From assembly GCF_944390845.1 (NCBI RefSeq), contig NZ_CALXRM010000003.1, positions 28,493-92,492 of the forward strand: DNA of 64,000 nt, given 5' to 3'. The translations under genes and the position numbers were made by a program. Shown piece by piece: positions 44,415 through 53,988 of the stretch. Every line of letters begins with the position of its first letter. The first letter of the stretch is position 1. Source of the DNA: an uncultured Brachyspira sp. (GTDB lineage Bacteria; Spirochaetota; Brachyspiria; Brachyspirales; Brachyspiraceae). The notes beneath the pieces are model-generated. The model made no database searches. It was not told the DNA's origin and worked only from the letters and a program-made list of their open reading frames with translations.

Positions 44415-46010
44415 TTAATTTTGTTCATCAGCCCACATTCTTTCTACTTTTGATATTCCTATTATATCAAAGCATGTTCCTAATATTTTTTGTACTGCTT
44501 TAATAAGAGTTAATCTCTCTTGTCTTATTTCTGCATTTTCTTCTAATACTATATTATCATAATAGAATTTATGTAAAGCACTTGCAACTTCATAAGTATA
44601 ATTGATTAATGTGTATACTTCTAAAGATTTTGCAGATTCAAACACTTCATCAGGGAATCTTAATATCATTTTAGCAAGTTTTAATGAACTTTCATTTGCT
44701 ATTTTATTCATATCAAAAGGCTTGCTATTATCATAAGTCATATTTTTTTCTTCGAGTTTGAAGAATATGTTACAAATTCTAGCATAAGCATATTGTACAT
44801 AATAAACAGGGTTATCATTATCTTTCTTTTTAGCAAGCTCTAAATCGAAATCTAATGAACTGGAATAAGAACGCATAAGAAGGAAGTATCTTGTAGGATC
44901 AACTCCTATTTCATCAATAACATCTTCAAGGCTTATCATATCGCCAGTTCTTTTGCTCATTCTTACAACTTCAGTTCCTCTATAAAGACGAACAAGCTGA
45001 CCTAATATTACTTTCAATGTGGCAGTATCTTTACTAACAGCCCTTACAGCAGCAGTAATTCTTGGTACATATCCATGGTGATCTGCACCTAATATATCTA
45101 TTAAATAATGATATCCTCTGTCAATTTTATTTTTATGATATGTAATGTCTGGAGCAAAGTAAGTGTATGTACCGTTGCTTTTTTTTACTACTCTGTCTTT
45201 ATCATCTCCATATTTAGTACTTTTAAACCAAACGGCATTATCTTCTTCAAATAAAAGTCCTTCTTTATCAAGAAAGTCCATAGTTTTTTCAAGTTCTCCG
45301 CCCTCACGTATTTTTAATTCTGAGGCATAATTATCCATATAGGTACCGAATCTTTCTAATAATCTTTTCTGACTTTCCAATATAATATCTTTAGGTACTC
45401 CGTCTTGTTTTGCAACATCTTGTATATATGAACCATGATATCCGTCTTCAGGTATTTCTCTGCCTTCTTTTACTGCTTGAACACTTTCATTCAATTTTGT
45501 TATTTGTTCACCGGCATCATTAACATAAAATTCCTGATAAACTTCATGCCCTACATATTTTAATATATTAGATAAAGCACTTCCTATAGCAGCCCATCTT
45601 CCATGTCCTATATGAAGCGGTCCAGTAGGATTGGCACTAACGTATTCTACTAATATTTTCTTTTTATCTTCTACTGTATTTTTTCCGTAATTATCATTAT
45701 TAAGTAAATCATTGATACATTCATTTATATAATTATTAGAAAGTGTTAAATTAATAAATCCAGGTCTTGCAACTTCTATCTTTTCAAAATATTTTTTATC
45801 TATTTTTTCAGCTATAGAGTTTGCTATATCGAATGGATTTTTTTTGAGTACTTTTGCAAGCCTCATAGCTACAGGACAAGCATAATCGCCAAATTTATCA
45901 TCTACTGCATAACCTATTTCTATATATGAATCTATATCTTTTATATCAGTATCTTTTAAATAATCTTCTAATGCAGATTTTAAAATGTTTGAGATAATTT
46001 TCTTTAGCAT
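44415..46010 (-). CDS. argS: arginyl-tRNA synthetase
   Basis: 531 residues, class I. HIGH motif [12 protein letters not shown] near residue 125; KMSKS-equivalent MSKRTGD near 355; anticodon-binding helical domain at the C-terminus ending [10 protein letters not shown]. Slightly short for the family (~550-580). Charges the two Arg tRNAs of this window among others. Converges with the cassette. Confidence 0.95.
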   Translation of the reverse strand: MLKKIISNILKSALEDYLKDTDIKDIDSYIEIGYAVDDKFGDYACPVAMRLAKVLKKNPFDIANSIAEKIDKKYFEKIEVARPGFINLTLSNNYINECINDLLNNDNYGKNTVEDKKKILVEYVSANPTGPLHIGHGRWAAIGSALSNILKYVGHEVYQEFYVNDAGEQITKLNESVQAVKEGREIPEDGYHGSYIQDVAKQDGVPKDIILESQKRLLERFGTYMDNYASELKIREGGELEKTMDFLDKEGLLFEEDNAVWFKSTKYGDDKDRVVKKSNGTYTYFAPDITYHKNKIDRGYHYLIDILGADHHGYVPRITAAVRAVSKDTATLKVILGQLVRLYRGTEVVRMSKRTGDMISLEDVIDEIGVDPTRYFLLMRSYSSSLDFDLELAKKKDNDNPVYYVQYAYARICNIFFKLEEKNMTYDNSKPFDMNKIANESSLKLAKMILRFPDEVFESAKSLEVYTLINYTYEVASALHKFYYDNIVLEENAEIRQERLTLIKAVQKILGTCFDIIGISKVERMWADEQN

Positions 46011-46108
46011 ACGCTCTCCAAATAATAAAATTTATTTTAGATAGAGTATATCAAAGATTGAAAGTTCTGCAAGCATAATTTTTTATATAAATAGGGCTAT
46101 AAATGAAG

Positions 46109-46136
46109 TTGACATATTATAAAAAACATGTAATAT
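46109..46136 (+). promoter_or_regulatory. promoter for 46159 transcription unit
   Basis: TTGACA (46109-46114), 16-base spacer, TAATAT (46131-46136). Confidence 0.6.
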
Positions 46137-46158
46137 TAGAATATTAAGGATTTAAGTT

Positions 46159-46539
46159 ATGGCGAAATATGTTTTACCTCAAGATGAGCTTTTAAGAGCT
46201 TCTAATTGGATAAGTAATTTTTTAATGCGTGAAGGATATCATGCAGATTACACTATAGAAAGTTTATCAGAGATAGATAAGTTTTTCAAAGAGAAACTAA
46301 ATTTAGTTTTAGAAAGTGATAATAATAGAAATTTTATATTTTCTATTAGTGCATATATAGGTGAAGTTATAAGAATGAAATATCATGGTTCTTGGGAAGT
46401 ATCTCATAATATAGATTTAGATGATGAAACTATTGGAATAAGTTTTAAAAATCATAAAACTATATATCCGCTTAATATTACATTGGAACTTATACAGAAA
46501 AAATATACAATGCAGGAATATTTAAAAAATAACTTTTAA
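46159..46539 (+). CDS. hypothetical protein
   Basis: 126 residues, cytoplasmic, mixed alpha/beta, with ISAYIGEVIRMKYHGSWEV and IYPLNITLELIQKKY, a pattern seen in small DUF proteins of immunity-like or structural role. AAGGA precedes the ATG. Likely co-transcribed with the EIIA and kdsB genes downstream. Family not recognised. Confidence 0.7.
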   Translation: MAKYVLPQDELLRASNWISNFLMREGYHADYTIESLSEIDKFFKEKLNLVLESDNNRNFIFSISAYIGEVIRMKYHGSWEVSHNIDLDDETIGISFKNHKTIYPLNITLELIQKKYTMQEYLKNNF

Positions 46540-46590
46540 ATTGTTCTTTTATTGTAAAATTGTTATATTTTAAAAGAAAGGTTTTTTATT

Positions 46591-47076
46591 ATGATTTCAT
46601 TAAACGAAGTAGAAAAATATATAAATAATTCTTATGTTATTTTGGACTTAAAAGCTACCAACAAAGATGAAGCTATTAGCGAAATGCTTATATATTCAGA
46701 AGCTAATGGTTTGAGAATTAATATAGCCCAAACTATAGAATCAATGTATAAAAAAGAAGATATTATAAGCAGCGGTTTAGGCTATGGTGTAGCTTTTCCT
46801 CATGTGAGAACTAATGAAGTAGAAGATAATGATTTAATATTTGCTGTTTCCAGAAAGGGACTTAATTATTCTGCTCTTGATAAAAAACCAGTTCATTTGC
46901 TTACTATGTTTTTAACTAATAAAAATAGTAATGAAAAATATTTGGGACTTCTTTCGCTTTTCACAAAGATTTCAAGAATGAGTATGTATCCTGTTATTTT
47001 ATTAGAATCAAAAACTGTAGATGAGTTTAAAAGTAAATTAAAAGATATATCTAAAGAGATGTTGGGAGTAAAATAA
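46591..47076 (+). CDS. PTS EIIA (PtsN/fructose-type) protein
   Basis: 161 residues with the EIIA fold. The phosphorylated His lies in GVAFPHVRTNE near residue 71, preceded by the typical LG-x-G-V motif. No EIIB/EIIC next to it, so a regulatory PtsN-like role is likely. AAAGG upstream; stop is one base before kdsB. Confidence 0.85.
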   Translation: MISLNEVEKYINNSYVILDLKATNKDEAISEMLIYSEANGLRINIAQTIESMYKKEDIISSGLGYGVAFPHVRTNEVEDNDLIFAVSRKGLNYSALDKKPVHLLTMFLTNKNSNEKYLGLLSLFTKISRMSMYPVILLESKTVDEFKSKLKDISKEMLGVK

Positions 47077-47077
47077 A

Positions 47078-47848
47078 ATGCCTAAAGTTACTGCTATAAT
47101 ACCTGCAAGATATGAATCAACTAGATTTCCAAGAAAATTAACTTATGAATTATTAGGAAAACCTATAATAATAGCTGTATATGATAATGTTAAAGCTGCA
47201 AAAAAAATAGATGATTGTATTGTGGCTACTGATTCTAAAGAGATAATGGAAATTTGTGAAAAAAATAATGCTAAGGCTGTAATGACTTCTGCTGAACATA
47301 CTTCCGGCACTTCAAGGATAATAGAAGTTGCAAAGAATATTGATTGTGATATTGTTATTAATGTTCAAGGTGATGAGCCTTTAATTGATGAATCTGTACT
47401 TAATCCTTTAATAGATTCTTTTAATGATGAAAATGTCGAAATTGCTACTTTGAAAACTAGAATACTTGATGACAGCGATTTGATAAAAGATGAAAATGCT
47501 GTTAAAGTTGTTACTGATATTAATGATTATGCAATGTATTTTTCCCGTGCTACTATACCTCATAAAAGATTCGATCAAAATATAACTGCTAAATACTATA
47601 AACATATTGGAGTTTATGCATTTAGAAAAGATGTTCTTCTAAAAATAGAGAAATTAGAAGAATGTGATTATGAGAATATAGAAAAACTTGAACAGTTAAG
47701 ATGGCTTTATAATGGAATGAAAATAAAAGTTTTAGAAACTAAAAAATTTTTGCATGGTATAGATACTATGGAAGATTTAGAGTTTGTAAAAAATTATATA
47801 AGAAATTTTGCTCAAGATGAATTAAATAATGAAAATTTATATAATTAA
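47078..47848 (+). CDS. kdsB: 3-deoxy-manno-octulosonate cytidylyltransferase
   Basis: 256 residues. Activates Kdo as CMP-Kdo for lipooligosaccharide inner core. Signature AIIPARYESTRFPRKL at residues 5-20, the NVQGDEPLID motif near 95, and the HIGVYAFRKD region near 170. Standard length. GGGAG within the end of the EIIA gene drives translation. A Kdo-containing surface glycan is implied. Confidence 0.95.
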   Translation: MPKVTAIIPARYESTRFPRKLTYELLGKPIIIAVYDNVKAAKKIDDCIVATDSKEIMEICEKNNAKAVMTSAEHTSGTSRIIEVAKNIDCDIVINVQGDEPLIDESVLNPLIDSFNDENVEIATLKTRILDDSDLIKDENAVKVVTDINDYAMYFSRATIPHKRFDQNITAKYYKHIGVYAFRKDVLLKIEKLEECDYENIEKLEQLRWLYNGMKIKVLETKKFLHGIDTMEDLEFVKNYIRNFAQDELNNENLYN

Positions 47849-47996
47849 TATTATTTAATTCTTTTCTATATTTTTACCTTGATTTCAGCTATTAGAAATA
47901 TATAAAAAAATATTAAGAAATAAAAAGTATGACAGAATTTGTCAGTACTGTTTGTTATTATTTTTATATATAGTTTTTTATAGATGGGGGTAAATT

Positions 47997-48227
47997 ATGT
48001 TTGAAAATATTTTAATTGTATTAGTGTTAATATTATTTTTGTGTACAGATTTTGACGAGTTATTATTTAATATATTAAGTAATATATTTGATCTTATAAA
48101 GGCTGCTATTTTATTTATTTTGTTTTTGAAAAGAGTTATAGTAGGTACATTCTGTAATTTTTTGTATGATATTTTAGTAGAGCCTATTATTTATATATTT
48201 GGTATTATTAAGAATTCTTTTAAATAA
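47997..48227 (+). CDS. small membrane protein
   Basis: 76 residues, nearly all hydrophobic: helix 3-17, amphipathic 20-35, helix 36-55 and 58-72. GGGGGT lies six bases before the ATG, supporting translation. Function unknown; small size argues for a membrane regulator or structural peptide. Confidence 0.6.
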   Translation: MFENILIVLVLILFLCTDFDELLFNILSNIFDLIKAAILFILFLKRVIVGTFCNFLYDILVEPIIYIFGIIKNSFK

Positions 48228-48320
48228 ATATTTTACTTATTATAAACTTTTTGATTTTAAATTATCAAAATATTTATTATAAGAATGATTTATTTAGAAA
48301 AGGATTGTATAAAAAAGTTC

Positions 48321-48348
48321 TTGCCTTTGTTTATTAATTTCTTATATT
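48321..48348 (+). promoter_or_regulatory. promoter of the 37-residue gene
   Basis: TTGCCT (48321-48326), 16-base spacer, TATATT (48343-48348), ~95 bases before the small gene. Confidence 0.45.
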
Positions 48349-48442
48349 ATCAGTATAGATTTGTGATGTAAAGCTACAATATATGAATTTGTTATCACAT
48401 AAATATTTGGGTTTATTAATGAATGAGAAAGGAGGATTGAAT

Positions 48443-48556
48443 ATGACTAAATTGCTTGATAGTTTCAATAATAACGTATGTGTTTTTATAGATGATGAAG
48501 AATATAATTTATTAATTAATGAATACAATGAGATAATAGAAAATATAGAAGAATAA
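48443..48556 (+). CDS. 37-residue small protein
   Basis: ATG at 48443 with AAAGGAGG (48428-48435), the strongest Shine-Dalgarno in the window, seven bases upstream. Encodes an acidic peptide starting MTKLLDSFNNNVCVF and ending in Glu-rich IIENIEE. It is followed by a strong terminator and has a candidate promoter, so it is a complete transcription unit. No family recognised. Confidence 0.65.
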   Translation: MTKLLDSFNNNVCVFIDDEEYNLLINEYNEIIENIEE

Positions 48557-48578
48557 GCCTTATTTTTTCCCATAAAAG

Positions 48579-48605
48579 CCTATGCATTTATTGCATAGGT
48601 TTTTT
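48579..48605 (+). terminator. rho-independent terminator
   Basis: CCTATGCA-TTTAT-TGCATAGG with perfect eight-base stem and a T6 tail, 22 bases after the small gene. Confidence 0.85.
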
Positions 48606-48638
48606 ATTATAATTGATTTTTTATTTTTGTATTTTTTG

Positions 48639-48721
48639 ACGCACGGTTAGTCAATTCTATTTTATAATTAATATTTAATTTTTTATTATTCTTTATTTCT
48701 TATTTTATTTTTTCGTGCGGT
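48639..48721. repeat. family A element
   Basis: ACGCACGGTT (48639) to TCGTGCGGT (48721) with AT-rich interior. The remaining gap to 49004 is AT-rich and I see nothing in it. Confidence 0.65.
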
Positions 48722-49004
48722 AATTAGCAATAAACTATTATAGATACAAATAAATAGGTAATCAATAATTTATATATAGGAATTGATATTATTGGTATAA
48801 AAGTATTTTATAAATCTGAAATCTAAAAATATATTCCAATTTAATTCCTGTAATAAATTAATAATTTTAGATTTTAATTTGATAAAATCATGTACAAATA
48901 TTATAGCTAGTATTTTATTAAATAATTAAACCCAAATATCAATTGATTATTAATAAAAAAGTATTTAGCTTTACCAATATATAGTTATTGACTATAATAT
49001 GATA

Positions 49005-49904
49005 TTAAACATTATAGACATTTTGTTTTGGTATGGATGATATTTCCCACAAAGCCATTCTTCTGTTATATCCAATCCATTTATCAAAAGTTTCTTCTTC
49101 AAGATACTCTATTGGATGCGGAAAATTAAAAGGAGGTTTTTCTAAGTTCAAAGCTTTTGCTTGACTATATTTTTCTTTATATCTATTGTCATTGGATTCA
49201 TTACTATGAGTACTTATTAGTAAATACTTAGAGCCTGATTTAATCATATTGTTAATTAATAATTGAGCTTCCAAATTAGATAAATGTTGTATACAATCTC
49301 TACAAAATATTAAATCTGCTTTATCTATATCATCTTGCAATAAATCAACACATTTTAATTTGATATTATTAAACCCAATAAATTTTCTTTTATTTTCTTC
49401 TACAATATCGTTTACAATATCAACACCTATATAATTTTCTATATAATCTAATATTTCTTCCATCCATTTCATATCACCACAAGGAGCATCTAAAAAAGTT
49501 TTTATATTATATCTTTTTATAATATCTACTAGTTTTAATCTTAAATTTGATGTTACTTCTAAAGAACTGCCACTACCACTTTTACTTCTACCTTCATATT
49601 TATCTTTACCGCCCCATATTGATTTTCTATATATATTACTAAATTCATTCTTTCTAATATTGGTATTAATATTCAAATAATTAGAAAGAATATCTATTTT
49701 ATTTTCTACTGTGTTTATTTTATTTTCTACTGTGTTTATTTTATTTTCTACTGTGTTTATTTTTTCTAAATATTCACATTGAAAAATTAATATATTTCTT
49801 ATGCTATTTCTTAACTTGCGAAATGGAATCCACCATACTATATTATCTATATCTTCTTTTAATTTATTGTTGTGTTGTGTTGTGTTGTGTTGTGTTGTGT
49901 TGTG
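49005..49904 (-). CDS. SAM-dependent methyltransferase, phase-variable, OFF in this sequence
   Basis: The methyltransferase frame is open from 49904 to 49005. The catalytic part (from ~49676) has SAM-binding FLDAPCGDMKW, the acidic strand YIGVDIV, and DLIFCRDCIQHLS. Upstream of it the frame continues through a coiled-coil with three INTVENK units into a (CACAA)7 tract. The only good start is the ATG at 49908-49906, just before the tract, served by a consensus promoter at 49968. With seven units that ATG runs into TAA at 49866; with eight or five it joins the methyltransferase (302 or 297 residues). Likely target: surface glycan; inferred. Confidence 0.75.
   Translation of the reverse strand, partial: HNTTQHNTTQHNNKLKEDIDNIVWWIPFRKLRNSIRNILIFQCEYLEKINTVENKINTVENKINTVENKIDILSNYLNINTNIRKNEFSNIYRKSIWGGKDKYEGRSKSGSGSSLEVTSNLRLKLVDIIKRYNIKTFLDAPCGDMKWMEEILDYIENYIGVDIVNDIVEENKRKFIGFNNIKLKCVDLLQDDIDKADLIFCRDCIQHLSNLEAQLLINNMIKSGSKYLLISTHSNESNDNRYKEKYSQAKALNLEKPPFNFPHPIEYLEEETFDKWIGYNRRMALWEISSIPKQNVYNV
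49698..49760 (-). repeat. 21-bp in-frame tandem repeats
   Basis: Three copies of a 21-bp unit encode INTVENK heptads in the N-terminal coiled coil of the methyltransferase. Copy-number change would lengthen the coil by whole heptads. Confidence 0.8.
49870..49904 (-). repeat. (CACAA)7 simple sequence repeat at the start of the methyltransferase
   Basis: Seven pentamers (TTGTG on the plus strand) beginning one base after the ATG. As five is not divisible by three, each gain or loss of a unit changes the frame. Confidence 0.9.
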
Positions 49905-49940
49905 TCATAATAATATCCAAAACTTGTTAATATTGCTAAG

Positions 49941-49968
49941 AGTATACAGTATATATTTTAATTGTCAA
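49941..49968 (-). promoter_or_regulatory. promoter of the methyltransferase gene
   Basis: On the minus strand TTGACA (49968-49963), 16-base spacer, TATACT (49946-49941). The start of transcription near 49935 leaves a ~27-base leader before the ATG at 49908, which supports that ATG. Confidence 0.75.
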
Positions 49969-50150
49969 TACTATTATGAAGTTATATATGTTAACTATAT
50001 TCTTATTAAAATATAAATTTATATATTTTTCTAGTTTTAATTATAAATTAAAGTCTCAAAGATATTTTTTTACTTGAAACTTATATAACAGCTAAAAAAC
50101 AATTTTAAATGAATTAGAATATATTTTAATCTTAAAAAATTATTAAGATT

Positions 50151-50342
50151 CCCGCCCTTAATTCTTTGTTGCTTTGTTCTGTAATTATAATTTTAATTGT
50201 TTTGATGCTTTATTAAAAATTAAGGCACCCGCCCAAGTGATTATTAACTTTGAAACTTTATTCAACGCACGGTAAATGCATTATCATTTATGATATAAAT
50301 TGTATGATAATACAATTATATTTATTATTTATACTGCGTGCG
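50151..50342. repeat. composite repeat: S reverse, A
   Basis: S reverse 50151-50237 (CCCGCCCTTA to GCCCAAG), linker, A 50264-50342 (AACGCACGG to CTGCGTGCG). Confidence 0.7.
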
Positions 50343-50441
50343 ATGGGGTTATGTTAGGTAAATAGAACTTAAAGAAGTTGACAATAAATAAAAAATATAT
50401 ATACTATACATTAATATAGATTAATGATAAGAGGTGAATTT

Positions 50442-53400
50442 ATGGATTTAGAAGAAAAACTTGCAATATATTATCAAGGCTCTGCTATAGAAGATGATAT
50501 GGCAAAATGCGAATCTACAAATGATTTCAGTAAAATAAGAAAGAGTACTTATGATTATTTTCCTTATAAATATGCTTTTTTGAAAGATTATTTTACTATA
50601 GAAGATGAATCATTAAAGAAAAGATATGAACACTTTATGAAAATATTTATTTACGGGAGAGATAAAGAAGGAGAAGGAGGAACTAGATATGTTATTTTTG
50701 ATTATATAGTCAATAGAGATTTTGAAAAGTCACTTAGATATCTTGTTTATGGATATGAGAAAAGATATAAAGAACAGAAAGAACAGTCAAGAACTTTAAA
50801 TGGTGAAACTTTAATATATACAGTTTTTCAAGATTTTAATAAATACTTCAGTAAAGAGTTTCAAGAATACATAGATAAATATATTGATATTATTAATAAC
50901 AATGATAATAAAAAAATATTAAAAAAAATGGACAGAGATGCTGTAATACCATTGATTGCAATATGTTTTGTTATAAAAAATAATAAAGAATGCGATGAGA
51001 AATATATTAATGCAGCTATAAAATCATTCGATGTTCTTCCTAATCTTTATGATACTTTAAATGTTATTGCTGCTATCTTAGATAAAAATGAGGCTATAAA
51101 AAATAAATTTATAGAAGTGCTTAATAATAATAAAGAATATATTATTGATATGAATATTGAACTTGGAGAGTATTTAAGATTATTAGATTATACAAATCCT
51201 TATAAAGCTAAAGAGAAATTTTTTAAAGCTGTAAATTATCCGAATGATTTCGGATTTATAGCAAAACATTTTAAAGATTATTTTCATTATGAATTTATTT
51301 ATGGGGCAAGAGATTTATATTTAAACTATAAAGAAGATTTTTATAGAATTTATAATTTAGTAGGAAATGATTTAAAAAATGATAGAAACAAAAGAATATT
51401 TATAGTGCTTAGCGGCGTTTTATTAGAGCATAATGATAATAATTTAGATACAAATAATTTAAAAAAGTCTATACCTGTATTTCAAACTATAACTAATAAA
51501 TTTACAGAAGATAAGTCTGATGGATACAATAAAAGACCTGCTTTTACTACTACAGAAAAAATAGAAGAAATATTTGATAAAGATAAAAATAAAAACTTTG
51601 ACGAGCTTATTAAATATTATACGGACAAAAAAAATATATTCCGTTTATACAGCAGATGGGATAGAGTTCCTGAAGTTAGTCTTGATACAGAACTTTATTA
51701 TTTATTCTCTTTATTTAATTATGACATTGATGAAATGAAAAACTATAAAAAGTTTGCTCTTGATATTTTTAAATATCTGCCTGTTCAATTAGGTATAAGA
51801 AGATATATAGAAGTGCAGGCATCTATAGGAACTAAAACTTTAAAAGAAGTTATTGATAATTTATTAAATAATAAAGAATTAAATATTACATTAAAAGAAA
51901 TTTTATTATCATATTATTTTGATTATGCAGGAGATATTTCAAATTATTATTATGACTATGGCGGAAAATATCTTCCTACATTATATAAAGAGCTTAGATG
52001 CGTAGATGAAAATAATAATGTTATTATAAACAGTGTAAAAGATGAATTACTAAAAAGCTATTTTGAAGATATAACAAATATTTTAAATGATGATAAGTTT
52101 ATAAAAGATAATATAGCAAGCAATAAAAATACAGCCTTAGATATATTAAGAACATTGTATAATAAATGTCATTATAATGATTATCATTTAGTTTATACAG
52201 TTCTTGAAAATACAAAGAGAGCCGAAGTAAAAAGACATTGTATTAAAGTTATTTCTGATAATGAATCTATTACAAGACCTTATGTTGAAAAGATGTCAGA
52301 GAAAGCAAGATCATCAGAACTTAAAGGAGCATTAAAAAATATTATTAAAAATTGGAATCTTAAAAAATACGGCGACTATTTTAAAAGTATTGATGAGGCT
52401 TTGGAGTTTATTGACACTTACTACAATACAAACTATGAAAAAAATATAAAATTCTTAGATGATGTTCATTTGACAAAAGTTTTATACAATAATGGAACAT
52501 TGGCTGATGAGAGAATATTTAAATATATCATTATGGAATATATGAATTTAGTAGAGCCAGCAAGATTAAAAGACTGCGACATGCTTGCTGAAATTCTTGA
52601 TACTACTTCATTTACTAATGCTTTGGAGATGCTATATATTTATTGGAAAGATTCTAATTATGAAGCTACAAAGAAAAATATTTTAATACCTTATTTAATA
52701 TATTCTGATGATTTGAAAATAGATAAAGTTTATCCTCTAATAAAAGAATTTGCTAAAAGTTCACGTACTGTTATGGCAGCATTTATTGTAAAATGTATGG
52801 CATTAAACGGAAAGAACTATGCCTTAATATTAGTAGACGGTCTTACAAGAAAATCACCTACAGCAAAAATAAAAGAAGTAGCAATAGAGACTATGGAAAA
52901 TGTTGCATACTTACTTGATATGACAGCTGATGAGCTTTCAGACAGAATAATACCTAATTTCGGATTTAGTCAAAAAGGTGAAAGAGTTCTAAATTACGGC
53001 GGAGAAGCAAGAAGAACATTCACATTATCAATAGACAATAATCTTGAATTAACTATTACAGATAATGAAAAACAAAAAGTAATAAAATCACTTCCGGCAC
53101 CAAACAGCAAAGACGACAAAGCAGAAGCTGACAGTGCTAAGAAAGAATGTACTACACTCAAGAAAGAAATAAAAACTTTGATACAGAATCAAAAAATAAG
53201 ACTTCAAAAAGTTTTATTAAACGGCAGAAAATGGACTTACAATAATTTCAAAACTGTATTTGTTGAAAATCCAATAATGAACATATTTGCTTTGAAACTT
53301 ATTTGGGGTGCTTATGATGAGAACAACAATTTAATACAGAGTTTCAGATACATGGAAGACGGTACTTTCAATACAGTTGATGAAGAAGAGTACACTTTAC

Positions 53401-53882
53401 CGGAGAACAGTTTAATAACTTTGGTTCACCCTTCAGAATTAGATGCTGACACTATAGAGAAATGGAAAACTCAATTATCAGATTATGAGATATCACAGCC
53501 TATAGAACAGCTTAATTTCAAATATGAAGAGATTAAAGAAGAAGACATAAAAGAAGATAAAATTCATTCTCTTGATTCTAAGACAATAAAGGCTGGTGTA
53601 TTAATGTCATTAGCTACTAAGTATGATATGGCTAGAGGCGAGGCTATGGACGGAGGAACTTTCTGCGAGTACATATTAAAAGATACTTATCTCAACATAG
53701 CAGTTCATCTCTCATTCGACTATATGTACTTTGGAATAGATGCTAATGAAGATATTAATTTCGGTGATATTGAGTTCTGTGAAATTACTGACGGTATTGA
53801 AACTTTGATTAATCCTTTAAAAGTAAATAAGAGATTTGCTTCTTCAATTTACAGTATAGTAAAAAGTGTTTTTGGAGATTAA
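50442..53882 (+). CDS. large DUF4132-type protein
   Basis: 1146 residues, no signal peptide. The N-terminal 800 residues are helical repeats (HEAT-like). The C-terminal 300 residues match the DUF4132/MolR type: KWTYNNFKTVFVENPIMN, LKLIWGAYDENNNLIQSFRY, EEYTLPENSLITLVHPSELD, and the end FGDIEFCEIT. MolR-like proteins are poorly understood; partners often carry WGR domains. The start is the ATG at 50442 with AGAGGTG upstream; the frame extends six codons to another ATG without a site. Ends at a hairpin terminator inside an A element. Confidence 0.75.
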   Translation: MDLEEKLAIYYQGSAIEDDMAKCESTNDFSKIRKSTYDYFPYKYAFLKDYFTIEDESLKKRYEHFMKIFIYGRDKEGEGGTRYVIFDYIVNRDFEKSLRYLVYGYEKRYKEQKEQSRTLNGETLIYTVFQDFNKYFSKEFQEYIDKYIDIINNNDNKKILKKMDRDAVIPLIAICFVIKNNKECDEKYINAAIKSFDVLPNLYDTLNVIAAILDKNEAIKNKFIEVLNNNKEYIIDMNIELGEYLRLLDYTNPYKAKEKFFKAVNYPNDFGFIAKHFKDYFHYEFIYGARDLYLNYKEDFYRIYNLVGNDLKNDRNKRIFIVLSGVLLEHNDNNLDTNNLKKSIPVFQTITNKFTEDKSDGYNKRPAFTTTEKIEEIFDKDKNKNFDELIKYYTDKKNIFRLYSRWDRVPEVSLDTELYYLFSLFNYDIDEMKNYKKFALDIFKYLPVQLGIRRYIEVQASIGTKTLKEVIDNLLNNKELNITLKEILLSYYFDYAGDISNYYYDYGGKYLPTLYKELRCVDENNNVIINSVKDELLKSYFEDITNILNDDKFIKDNIASNKNTALDILRTLYNKCHYNDYHLVYTVLENTKRAEVKRHCIKVISDNESITRPYVEKMSEKARSSELKGALKNIIKNWNLKKYGDYFKSIDEALEFIDTYYNTNYEKNIKFLDDVHLTKVLYNNGTLADERIFKYIIMEYMNLVEPARLKDCDMLAEILDTTSFTNALEMLYIYWKDSNYEATKKNILIPYLIYSDDLKIDKVYPLIKEFAKSSRTVMAAFIVKCMALNGKNYALILVDGLTRKSPTAKIKEVAIETMENVAYLLDMTADELSDRIIPNFGFSQKGERVLNYGGEARRTFTLSIDNNLELTITDNEKQKVIKSLPAPNSKDDKAEADSAKKECTTLKKEIKTLIQNQKIRLQKVLLNGRKWTYNNFKTVFVENPIMNIFALKLIWGAYDENNNLIQSFRYMEDGTFNTVDEEEYTLPENSLITLVHPSELDADTIEKWKTQLSDYEISQPIEQLNFKYEEIKEEDIKEDKIHSLDSKTIKAGVLMSLATKYDMARGEAMDGGTFCEYILKDTYLNIAVHLSFDYMYFGIDANEDINFGDIEFCEITDGIETLINPLKVNKRFASSIYSIVKSVFGD

Positions 53883-53899
53883 TTTTTATTTATTATAAT

Positions 53900-53981
53900 A
53901 CGCACGGTAAATAGATTAAAAAAATAAACTAGTTAATAATTCAGAGCGGATTATTAACTAGTTTTTTATTCATCGTGCGGT
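53900..53981. repeat. family A element containing a terminator
   Basis: ACGCACGGT (53900) to TCGTGCGGT (53981). The interior is a perfect 14-bp stem AACTAGTTAATAAT/ATTATTAACTAGTT (53927-53963) followed by TTTTATT, so it can stop transcription between two convergent genes. Confidence 0.75.
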
Positions 53982-53988
53982 TTATAGT

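Noticed and set aside
49801..50016. Plus-strand frame with Cys-Val-Val repeats
   Set aside because: It is the antisense reading of the CACAA tract; no start signals and the minus-strand gene explains the DNA.
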